From Sphaerospermopsis sp. SIO1G1 (GTDB lineage: Bacteria; Cyanobacteriota; Cyanobacteriia; Cyanobacteriales; Nostocaceae): 64,000 nucleotides of DNA. The notes under the pieces were generated by a model. That model did no database searches and had not been told where the DNA came from. It worked only from the letters and a program-made list of their open reading frames with translations. The stretch spans positions 187,574-251,573 of the forward strand of contig JAAHFX010000006.1 of NCBI GenBank assembly GCA_010672785.1. Reading direction: 5' to 3'. Each line of letters starts with the position of its first letter. Position 1 is the first letter of the stretch. This document shows, piece after piece, positions 57,043 through 64,000 of this stretch. The translations under genes and the position numbers were made by a program.

Positions 57043-57852
57043 ATGTCTGTGCCGTTGCTTCGCCTCAGTGACAAATTTGAATCTTATATTAGTGGCGAGG
57101 TAAATATTCATCCCAGTGCAGTTGTAGCACCAGGGGTATTACTCCAAGCAGCTGCTAACAGCAAAATTATTATTGGCCCTGGAGTCTGTATTGGCATGGG
57201 GTCAATTCTTCAAGTCAATGAGGGTATCCTAGAAGTAGAAGCAGGAGCAAACCTGGGAGCCGGCTTTTTAATGGTTGGTCAGGGCAAAATAGGAACTAAC
57301 GCTTGCATAGGAGCAGCTACCACAGTCTTTAACTGTTCCGTAGCACCTGAACAGGTATTACCATCTGGTTCAATTTTGGGAGATAGTAGTCGTAAGTTTG
57401 ATCAACCTGAAGATTCATCAGTATCAACACCTGATGTGGATGACAACACTCAAGATACCCCACAGTCTCCACCGGCAGAAAATCAACAGTCAGAAGCTCA
57501 AACTGATCAAGAGAAAACAGTAACTAACTCTACTCAATTCTCAGCGGTAGCATTTATAGATTTTCAAGAACAGTCTACTTCTGTCACTCAACCTTCTCCT
57601 ACCCCAAAAAGTCAATCTCCTCCAACTACAGACACTCCTTTAGCTACTGACTCTCCTGATACAGCAACAAATCTCCCAGGTTCTCCAGAAACTAACTCTC
57701 AAGCTCTTGAAACTGATGTCAATAATGCTGAATCAAATAATACATTTGGTACACATATATATGGGCAAGGAAACATTAATAGGCTGTTGACTACCCTGTT
57801 TCCCCATCGTCAACCTTTGAGTGATGAAAACTCTGAAAATTCTTCAGAGTAA
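57043..57852 (+). CDS. ccmN: Carboxysome assembly protein CcmN
   Basis: 269 residues. A short beta-helix (1-120; EVNIHPSAVVAPGVLLQAAA, GPGVCIGMGSILQ), a long Pro/Ser/Thr/Gln-rich linker (about 125-235), and the C-terminal encapsulation peptide (GQGNINRLLTTLFPHRQ) that recruits the shell. CcmN bridges CcmM and CcmK2. The 359-bp gap after ccmM is occupied by repeats. Confidence 0.93.
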   Translation: MSVPLLRLSDKFESYISGEVNIHPSAVVAPGVLLQAAANSKIIIGPGVCIGMGSILQVNEGILEVEAGANLGAGFLMVGQGKIGTNACIGAATTVFNCSVAPEQVLPSGSILGDSSRKFDQPEDSSVSTPDVDDNTQDTPQSPPAENQQSEAQTDQEKTVTNSTQFSAVAFIDFQEQSTSVTQPSPTPKSQSPPTTDTPLATDSPDTATNLPGSPETNSQALETDVNNAESNNTFGTHIYGQGNINRLLTTLFPHRQPLSDENSENSSE

Positions 57853-57901
57853 TTGTTAGTTGCTAGTTGTATTTCTTTGCGAGTATCCTGGTGAATTGAT
57901 C

Positions 57902-58687
57902 ATGGAAACATACAATCAAAACTCCCTTAGCACCATCCAGCCGCCACGTCGTCGCCACAACTTCAAGGACACTGCCTTGGGTTTGGTTTCTACTCTTAGT
58001 TTCCCTGCTATAGTTGGTACGGCAGATATGATGTTGAAGTCTGCTGGAGTTCATTTAGTTGGCTATGAGAAAATAGGTAGTGGACATTGCACTGCTATTG
58101 TTCGTGGTGGCATTGCTGATGTACGCTTGGCGGTGGAAGCAGGTGTCCAAACAGCAGAGCAATTTGGACAGTTAGTTTCTAGTTTAGTGATTCCGCGTCC
58201 CTACCCCAATTTAGATATAGTTCTTCCCATCAATCGCATCATGCAGATGATGGATAATGATAGTTATAGTCGTCTGAGTAATCAAGCCATTGGTTTAGTG
58301 GAAACAAGGGGTTTTCCGGCTATGGTGGGTGCTTGTGATGCTATGTTGAAGTCCGCAGAAGTACATTTAGCATCCTACGAAAAGATTGGTGCTGGGTTAT
58401 GTACGGCTATTGTTCGCGGTACAGTAGCTAATGTAGCTGTGGCCGTAGAAGCGGGAATGTTTGAGGCGGAAAGAATTGGAGAATTGAACGCAGTAATGGT
58501 GATTCCTCGACCTTTGGATGAGTTAGAACAAACTCTACCAGTGGCTAGTTGTTGGGTAGAAGAACGTCAACCTTTGAATATTCCTTTGAATATCAAGGAT
58601 AAAATTGTTGATGCTGAAGCAGTAGAATTACCAGATTTAGCTAAATTACCTGTCAAAGTTAAGGAAGAAGTAAGAATTGATGAATGA
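57902..58687 (+). CDS. ccmO: Carboxysome shell protein CcmO (tandem BMC domains)
   Basis: 261 residues from ATG 57902 (open to TTG 57860). Two BMC domains: about 22-110 (ALGLVSTLSFPAIVGTADMM) and about 125-210 (AIGLVETRGFPAMVGACDAM), giving pseudohexameric trimers. It needs to be incorporated in the shell; it is often encoded away from ccmKLMN, but here it is directly behind ccmN. The C-terminal tail (about 225-261) is Glu/Lys-rich. Confidence 0.93.
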   Translation: METYNQNSLSTIQPPRRRHNFKDTALGLVSTLSFPAIVGTADMMLKSAGVHLVGYEKIGSGHCTAIVRGGIADVRLAVEAGVQTAEQFGQLVSSLVIPRPYPNLDIVLPINRIMQMMDNDSYSRLSNQAIGLVETRGFPAMVGACDAMLKSAEVHLASYEKIGAGLCTAIVRGTVANVAVAVEAGMFEAERIGELNAVMVIPRPLDELEQTLPVASCWVEERQPLNIPLNIKDKIVDAEAVELPDLAKLPVKVKEEVRIDE

Positions 58688-59033
58688 TGAATAGTAAAAA
58701 TATTTGTACATTCAACATTCATCTTGAATTGGAAGGCATCTTACATTTTGCTATTGTTTTAGATAATAACCTGTTGCTTTCATAAGTCCAATACTTTACT
58801 TATGATAACAACAATAGAATTTTATCTATACTAAACCCTAGTAAATTGCTGTTTCTGCAAGTACACAATTTATTAGTATTAAGTAATACTGAATATGTAG
58901 CAGTCATGAAAAGTCATCAGAAGATTTGAAAAGTGTGTCTCATTTTGGCATTTTAGTCAGACAAGTTGTTTCAATATTCTAATTTTGACTTTTGACTGTT
59001 GTATTTTGGAATCGCTATTAGAGGAGAATCAGC
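58688..59033. other. Gap between ccmO and the LysR gene
   Basis: 346 bp, AT-rich, no gene or repeat array. A GAGGAGAA site precedes the TTG start at 59034. It presumably contains the LysR gene's own promoter and operator. Confidence 0.5.
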
Positions 59034-59975
59034 TTGAACCAAGCGACATTGCACCAGTTGAAGGTGTTTGAAGCCGCTGCAAGACATGGTAGCTTTACCC
59101 GTGCTGCTGAAGAACTATTTCTGACCCAGCCAACTGTATCAATGCAAATCAAACAGTTAACAAAGTCTGTCGGTTTGCCATTATTTGAACAAGTGGGAAA
59201 ACGTTTATTTCTGACAGAAGCAGGAGAGGAGTTGTTTGCTACTTGTCGGCAAATTTTTGAGACTATAGCCCAATTTGAAATGACAATTGCTAACCTTAAA
59301 GGATTAAAGCAAGGTCAGTTACGGTTGGCAGTAATAACAACAGCAAAATATATAATTCCTCGCTTACTTGGCCCTTTTTGTCAACTTTATCCGGGGATTG
59401 ACATTTCTTTGAAGGTGACGAACCATGAAGGAATTTTGGATCGCATGATTGCTAATATGGATGATCTATATATCATGAGCCAAGTTCCAGATCGTTTAGA
59501 TATTAGTTATGAGCCTTTTTTAGAAAATCCTTTGGTGGTTTTTGCACCTGCTAATCATCCCTTAGCTGGGGAAAAGAATATTCCCATAGAACGTTTGGCT
59601 GATGAACCATTTATTATGCGTGAGCCTGGTTCAGGTACTCGTCGCGCTGCACAAAGCCTTTTAGATGAACATGATGTCAGTGTGAAAGTTAAATTGGAAC
59701 TAGGAAGTAATGAAGCAATCAAACAGGCTATAGCAGGAGGTTTAGGTATTTCGATTTTATCTCGTCATACGCTGTTAACTGATGCTCATGAGTTTAGTAT
59801 CTTAGATGTACAACACTTTCCCATTAAACGGACTTGGTACATAGCCCATCCTGCTGGTAAGCAGTTATCTATTGTCGCACGTACTTACTATGATTATCTT
59901 CTGGATGCAGCGAAGAAAATTGTGGAAAAAGAAATTGCACCTCTCAGCATCAAGGTAGATTTACCTTCCGAGTAA
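59034..59975 (+). CDS. rbcR: LysR-type regulator, RbcR/CcmR-like
   Basis: 313 residues, start TTG 59034 with a GAGGAG site. N-terminal helix-turn-helix (ARHGSFTRAAEELFLTQPTV SMQIKQL) and a periplasmic-binding-like effector domain (about 90-300; ITTAKYIIPRLLGPFCQLYP, EPGSGTRRAAQ). The LysR members in cyanobacteria that control carbon uptake are RbcR, CmpR and NdhR/CcmR; they respond to 2-phosphoglycolate, RuBP or 2-oxoglutarate. Which of these it is cannot be decided by eye. RbcR is my preferred guess from its position. Confidence 0.85.
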   Translation: MNQATLHQLKVFEAAARHGSFTRAAEELFLTQPTVSMQIKQLTKSVGLPLFEQVGKRLFLTEAGEELFATCRQIFETIAQFEMTIANLKGLKQGQLRLAVITTAKYIIPRLLGPFCQLYPGIDISLKVTNHEGILDRMIANMDDLYIMSQVPDRLDISYEPFLENPLVVFAPANHPLAGEKNIPIERLADEPFIMREPGSGTRRAAQSLLDEHDVSVKVKLELGSNEAIKQAIAGGLGISILSRHTLLTDAHEFSILDVQHFPIKRTWYIAHPAGKQLSIVARTYYDYLLDAAKKIVEKEIAPLSIKVDLPSE

Positions 59976-60081
59976 AATTACAAATCGTGTAAATATCCAC
60001 AGTTATAGACAAATTCACTCTCACAGTTACAATTAATAATTGAATGCTAATAAAAACTTTTCAATAGGGGGAAGACTGGTA

Positions 60082-61707
60082 GTGGTGAACCCAGTTGTAT
60101 CATCTTGGCGCAAAACCATAGATAGTAAGATTATTGCTGTGACTGTCTATGGTGACAAAGCTTTAGTGACAAGAAGAGGTGCAATATCATTAACTGGAGA
60201 AGAACGAGAATTATTAATCACACCATTACCTACGACTCTAGAACCTGAGTCTGTTAGGGTAAGTGGTAGTGGTGTTCCCGTGCGATTACTAGGGGTAAGC
60301 AGCGATCGCATTTATACTACTGAACCTGTAGCAGACAGGGTGACACAGTTAACCAGGCAAATCCAGCAATTAGAATCAGAAAAGCGCCATCTCCAAGCCC
60401 AAATAGACGCTTTGGCTTTACAATCTAGTTTTATTGCTGGGTTGGGTAATAAGACAGAAGAACCCTATGCTCAAAGTCTATCTAGAAAAAATCTGAGTTT
60501 AAGTGAGACCTTGGATTTTCTCAACTTTCTTGGTAGTCAGTATAGTGAATATGCGATCGCATCTGGGGAATGTAAAAGCCAACAACAGGAGTTAGAAAAG
60601 CAATTAAAAACACTGCGTACATCATTACAAAAAATTCAAACACCTCATTCCCAGGAAAATTTGAGTATATCTGTAGAAGTGGAAGTTACAGGTACTGGAG
60701 AATTTGAGTTAGAAATTTCTTATGTTGTCAATCGTGCCAGTTGGAAACCGTTATATGATTTACGGATTGATAGTGACAAAAATGTTCTTCATTTAACCTA
60801 TCTAGCAGAAGTCAATCAAACTACAGGGGAAGACTGGGTAGATGTACCCTTAACTCTTTCTACAGCTAAATTAGGTTTGGGTGCGCTCCCACCCAAACTC
60901 AAACCTTGGTACATTGATACGAACAAAGTTCGCACCCAAGCTCCTCTCAATGCACAGCGTTCTATGTCTCCTCCTCCAGCCAGTGCTATACTTTTGCCTG
61001 ATCCTGCCATGTTTCCAAAAACAGCAAAACAGGACAAAGAACAAGATTTTATTGATGCAGAAATGATTGTGACGCAAGCATCAAAACAAAATAATGTGGT
61101 GACATTTCAACTGGATTATTGTGGTCATATTCCCACAAATGGTACATCCTATAAAATGACGATTTTTCAAGCTGATTATCCCTGCCATTTTAATTATCTA
61201 GGAATACCAAGTGTAGTTAGTTTTGCATATTTACAAGCTAACGTGAAAAACCCTCATGATGGTGTAGTTTTGTTACCAGGGGTTGCAAATATTTTCCGCA
61301 ATACTATTTTTGTGGGTACGACTCAGTTAAAAAATATTGCTCCTGGACAGGAGTTTAAGATTAATTTGGGTACAGATGAAGGGTTAAAAATCGAGCGAAA
61401 TTTAGTGGAAAGATGGGTAGACAAGAAATCAACAGATAGTCAACGTTGTGTTACCTATAGTTATCGCTTGGTAATCACTAATTTGTTAAATCAAGTAGCA
61501 AAGTTAAATTTAACTGAACAATTACCTATTAGTAAAAATGAACAGATTCAGGTGCGTTTAACTGGTTCTAATCCACAGATTGAATTAGGGGAAATGGGTA
61601 TTTTAGAATGGAATTTGGTGCTTGCACCCCAACAACAGCAAGAGGTTTATTATAATTTCACTGTGGAACATCCACCGGAGTTAACAGTTTTGGGTTTGGA
61701 TATTTAG
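60082..61707 (+). CDS. DUF4139 / mucoidy-inhibitor-A-like protein
   Basis: 541 residues from GTG 60082, which has a GGGGGAAG site; the frame is open to TTG 60040. N-terminal domain (about 15-80; VYGDKALVTRRGAISLTGEE), coiled-coil region (about 85-200, QLTRQIQQLESEKRHLQAQI), then a C-terminal DUF4139 domain with SYVVNRASWKPLYDLRIDSD and LAEVNQTTGEDWVDVPLTLS. No signal peptide. The function is unknown. Confidence 0.87.
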   Translation: MVNPVVSSWRKTIDSKIIAVTVYGDKALVTRRGAISLTGEERELLITPLPTTLEPESVRVSGSGVPVRLLGVSSDRIYTTEPVADRVTQLTRQIQQLESEKRHLQAQIDALALQSSFIAGLGNKTEEPYAQSLSRKNLSLSETLDFLNFLGSQYSEYAIASGECKSQQQELEKQLKTLRTSLQKIQTPHSQENLSISVEVEVTGTGEFELEISYVVNRASWKPLYDLRIDSDKNVLHLTYLAEVNQTTGEDWVDVPLTLSTAKLGLGALPPKLKPWYIDTNKVRTQAPLNAQRSMSPPPASAILLPDPAMFPKTAKQDKEQDFIDAEMIVTQASKQNNVVTFQLDYCGHIPTNGTSYKMTIFQADYPCHFNYLGIPSVVSFAYLQANVKNPHDGVVLLPGVANIFRNTIFVGTTQLKNIAPGQEFKINLGTDEGLKIERNLVERWVDKKSTDSQRCVTYSYRLVITNLLNQVAKLNLTEQLPISKNEQIQVRLTGSNPQIELGEMGILEWNLVLAPQQQQEVYYNFTVEHPPELTVLGLDI

Positions 61708-61716
61708 GGTTTGCAA

Positions 61717-61766
61717 CAAAAAGTGATTGGTGATTGGTGATTGGTGACTGGTGATTGGTGACTGGG
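61717..61766. repeat. TGATTGG heptamer array
   Basis: About six tandem TGATTGG/TGACTGG units directly after the DUF4139 gene. Confidence 0.88.
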
Positions 61767-61790
61767 AATCTTCATTTAATCAGTAATATC

Positions 61791-61961
61791 ATGTCTAAGA
61801 AATTAGTTACGATAGAGAATATGCAGAATTGTTATATTCTCAAATGTCAGTATTATTTTTATCGTAAGTGTTTAGGCGGACATGATATTGGCCCTAACGA
61901 AAAGCTCTATTTAGTCATTAGACATCTCCCCTGGATGGAATCACAGGGGATGATAAACTGA
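61791..61961 (+). CDS. Possible small protein, 56 residues
   Basis: From ATG 61791: MSKKLVTIENMQNCYILKCQ and a Cys/Tyr-rich middle, then NEKLYLVIRHLPWMESQGMI. No family recognised, no clear ribosome site. Either a real small gene or a remnant; low support. Confidence 0.3.
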   Translation: MSKKLVTIENMQNCYILKCQYYFYRKCLGGHDIGPNEKLYLVIRHLPWMESQGMIN

Positions 61962-61979
61962 TGTTGCTACTTTGATAGC

Positions 61980-62354
61980 TTAAGACCAAGAATCTAAATC
62001 TAAAGATTGCATTCCACGACTACTCACAAATTCCAGTAAACTTCCTAACTGAAACCATACAAATACACAAGTTCCCAAACTTAAAGGTAAACCTATCCCT
62101 AAAGCTAGGGGAGAGGGAAAACCAAATATTTCTAAACCAGAGGACATAAATAAACAAGTTCCAGCAGTAATACCAATAAATGGTACAACTAACTGTTTTA
62201 AAGAAGCACTAGATTTAATCGGCTTTTTATTATCTTTAGGCCATTTTTCGACGATTACTTGTAATGTTCCAGATAAGGCTAAACCAGAAGTTAATGCGAT
62301 GAGGAAACCAACTACAAGCAAAATGTAGGGGGGTTGCAGAGGATAATAATACAT
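61980..62354 (-). CDS. Conserved small membrane protein, four segments
   Basis: 124 residues. Hydrophobic segments at about 9-30 (YILLVVGFLIALTSGLALSG), 55-75, 78-90 and 90-110. It resembles DUF3082-type cyanobacterial membrane proteins, but the match is by general look only. ATG 62354. Confidence 0.65.
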   Translation of the reverse strand: MYYYPLQPPYILLVVGFLIALTSGLALSGTLQVIVEKWPKDNKKPIKSSASLKQLVVPFIGITAGTCLFMSSGLEIFGFPSPLALGIGLPLSLGTCVFVWFQLGSLLEFVSSRGMQSLDLDSWS

Positions 62355-62539
62355 GAAAGATGAAAACTCCTGATTGTTATTTTTATGAAATTAGTTATAT
62401 CTTTTCCGGGTGCATCAGTGTTATTAATGAAGGTAGGCAAAAGACAAGAGGCAAAAGGTAAAAGTTAATATTTTTCAATTACATTCTTGCTCAAGGCATT
62501 TGTTTGATCATTTTGATGTTACCGGAGTTGATATTACTA

Positions 62540-64000
62540 CTAATTTTGGCTTGCTGACTGGTTTTGAGTAAAGGGAACAAAAGATGTTGCTTGAGGCAAG
62601 ATAGCTGCTACACTTTCCTTTGAAAACTCTGTAAGAAGACCGACGGCTACGTTTAATAACCGATTTGGTGGTAAGTCATCTTTAACTAATTCCCACAACC
62701 TCTGTACTTCATCAGTGTGTAGACGATCATCTTCAGTCAGTGCTAAAACTAACTGACGACGTAAAAATTTGCCTTCTTCTGAGAGTAGATATTGCAAACC
62801 CATTCTCGCGGTAGGTACAACATCAAACTGCTGATCAGTACGAGCAATGGAAATTAAGTTTTCTAAACGTTGCCATTGAAATTTACCATCTTTGAATAGT
62901 ACATTCAATAACCGTCTTCGTAATGCAGGGGATTCTCCGGTTAATAAGCGACGTGCTATATAGGGATAACCAACTTCAACTATTTTAAAGTTAGAGTTGA
63001 GGCTTAAAGCAATACCTTCCTGTGTTACCAAAGAACGAATAATTAGGGCAAACTTAGCCGGTACTCGGAAAGGATATTCATACATCAATTCCGAAAATTC
63101 ATCAGTGATCGTTTTAAAGTTAAAATCACCGACATTTTTACCAATGGCATTTCCTAAAACTGCTTCTAATGCTGGAACAATAGGGGCAATGTTGGTTTGG
63201 GGTGCAAGAAAGCCCAGTTTGACAAAGTCTTCTGCTAAATCAGCATAATCTTTATTGACAAGATGGACTAAGGCATCAACTAATGTTTCTTTGGTGACTT
63301 CTTCTAACTGATCCATCATGCCAAAATCTATGTAAGCCATGCTACCTTCACCAATGGCAAAAAGGTTTCCTGGATGAGGATCGGCATGAAAGAAGCCAAA
63401 TTCTAGTAGTTGTTGTAAACCGGAAGTGACTCCGATTTGAATAATACTTTCTGGATCTAATCCGGCTTTGCGAATATTTTCTATATCTGTAAGTTTAAAT
63501 CCGTTGATCCATTCCAAAGTTAATACACGGGTGCTACTATAACGCCAGTAAATACTAGGTACTTTCACTTGGGGATTATCACGGAAATTAGTCGCAAATT
63601 TCTCTGCATTGCGACCTTCATTCATGTAGTCAACTTCTTCAAATAATTTTGTGCCAAATTCGTCCACAATTAAGGTTAAATCGTGACCAAGGTTGAGTGG
63701 TAACCAAGGACTTAGCCAAGTTGCCGCCCAGCGCATTAAGTATAAATCTTTGGCTATAACTGGTCGTAAATGGGGACGTTGGACTTTTACTGCTACTTCT
63801 TCACCAGTAATTAAACGACCACGATAAACTTGACCTAAACTTGCTGCTGCTACAGGTGTCGGTGATAGTTCAGTAAATATTTCTTCTACTGATCGCTCGA
63901 GTTCTGTTTCTATGATGTGTCGTGCTAATTCATTGTCGAAGGGTGGTAACTGGTCTTGAAGTTTTATCAACTCTTCCAAAAAGTCTTTACGGATCAAATC
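62540..64000 (-). CDS. ABC1/AarF-UbiB-family atypical kinase (5' end outside the window)
   Basis: 486 codons visible; the frame runs off the right edge at the DLIRKDF block, so about 90-100 N-terminal residues (including the KxGQ motif) lie outside. Kinase-like motifs: AAASLGQVYRGRLITGEEVA (Ala-rich loop), VAVKVQRP, EVDYMNEGRNAEKF, HADPHPGNLFAIGEGSMAYI (catalytic loop) and DFGMMD. ABC1 kinases affect quinone and tocopherol metabolism in thylakoids and plastoglobules; the substrate is not predictable. Confidence 0.92.
   Translation of the reverse strand, partial: DLIRKDFLEELIKLQDQLPPFDNELARHIIETELERSVEEIFTELSPTPVAAASLGQVYRGRLITGEEVAVKVQRPHLRPVIAKDLYLMRWAATWLSPWLPLNLGHDLTLIVDEFGTKLFEEVDYMNEGRNAEKFATNFRDNPQVKVPSIYWRYSSTRVLTLEWINGFKLTDIENIRKAGLDPESIIQIGVTSGLQQLLEFGFFHADPHPGNLFAIGEGSMAYIDFGMMDQLEEVTKETLVDALVHLVNKDYADLAEDFVKLGFLAPQTNIAPIVPALEAVLGNAIGKNVGDFNFKTITDEFSELMYEYPFRVPAKFALIIRSLVTQEGIALSLNSNFKIVEVGYPYIARRLLTGESPALRRRLLNVLFKDGKFQWQRLENLISIARTDQQFDVVPTARMGLQYLLSEEGKFLRRQLVLALTEDDRLHTDEVQRLWELVKDDLPPNRLLNVAVGLLTEFSKESVAAILPQATSFVPFTQNQSASQN

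Overview
The window is chromosomal DNA from a filamentous, probably heterocyst-forming cyanobacterium (Nostocales; Anabaena/Nostoc/Dolichospermum-like). Reasons: a beta-carboxysome operon, NDH-1 CO2-uptake genes, a Tab2 photosystem I translation factor, an AgrE-type arginine dihydrolase, XisH/XisI, many GCGATCGC (HIP1) octamers, heptanucleotide STRR arrays, and low GC content. No rRNA, tRNA, CRISPR array or intact transposase gene was recognised. The genes at both edges are cut off.

Layout. 1-3.2 kb: a type I secretion ABC exporter with a catalytically dead C39-like domain, preceded by a parvulin-type prolyl isomerase. 3.7-9.1 kb: a DUF92 kinase-like membrane protein, then an accessory zone with a truncated Uma2 gene, an Rpn nuclease, a broken antitoxin-like gene, and a cassette of XRE-ImmA/IrrE, a 223-residue unknown protein, a small HTH-like ORF and a divergent DUF2188 gene; then a VOC protein. 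9.2-15 kb: lipase, an unusual AKEP-rich small protein, TPR protein, rsmE, and an overlapping methyltransferase/radical-SAM pair. 15.2-17.4 kb: groES-groEL with a perfect CIRCE and a K-box. 17.4-18.6 kb: gene-free, decayed DNA. 18.6-29.4 kb: NarL-type response regulator, a secreted protein, glucokinase, a histidine phosphatase, a TRAP transporter without its binding protein, tldE/tldD and tab2. 29.4-38.1 kb: repeat-rich accessory DNA with a decayed PIN gene, agrE, xisH-xisI, a second Rpn gene with a MITE at its 5' end, Uma2, DUF2085 and MAPEG genes. 38.2-47.3 kb: cell-wall amidase, pyrG, a ROK kinase, a TPR-GT61 fusion and an OppC-type permease. 47.4-60 kb: a CO2-concentrating supercluster. The ndhF-ndhD-cup unit (minus strand) runs divergently from ccmK2-ccmK1-ccmL-ccmM-ccmN-ccmO (plus strand), and an RbcR/CcmR-like LysR gene follows. 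The right end has a DUF4139 protein, a small membrane protein and an ABC1/AarF kinase.

How the genes work together. The CO2-uptake NDH-1 complex converts CO2 to bicarbonate in the cytosol. The carboxysome shell and CcmM scaffold (an apparently active gamma-carbonic anhydrase with three RbcS-like repeats) convert it back to CO2 around Rubisco. The nearby LysR gene is a plausible regulator. groESL supplies the chaperonin needed for Rubisco folding. AgrE links arginine (for instance from cyanophycin) to proline.

Repeats are a strong second theme. About seven copies of a roughly 92-bp MITE-like element with ends AGGACTTACGC, one inserted in another dispersed repeat whose empty copy is also present; a separate 172-bp MITE with perfect 13-bp inverted repeats and an 8-bp target duplication; heptamer and octamer arrays in most long intergenic gaps; and a covarying hairpin array between ccmM and ccmN. 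The best candidate for an undescribed system is the XRE-ImmA/IrrE cassette at 6.1-8.5 kb; its function is unknown and the claim is inference.
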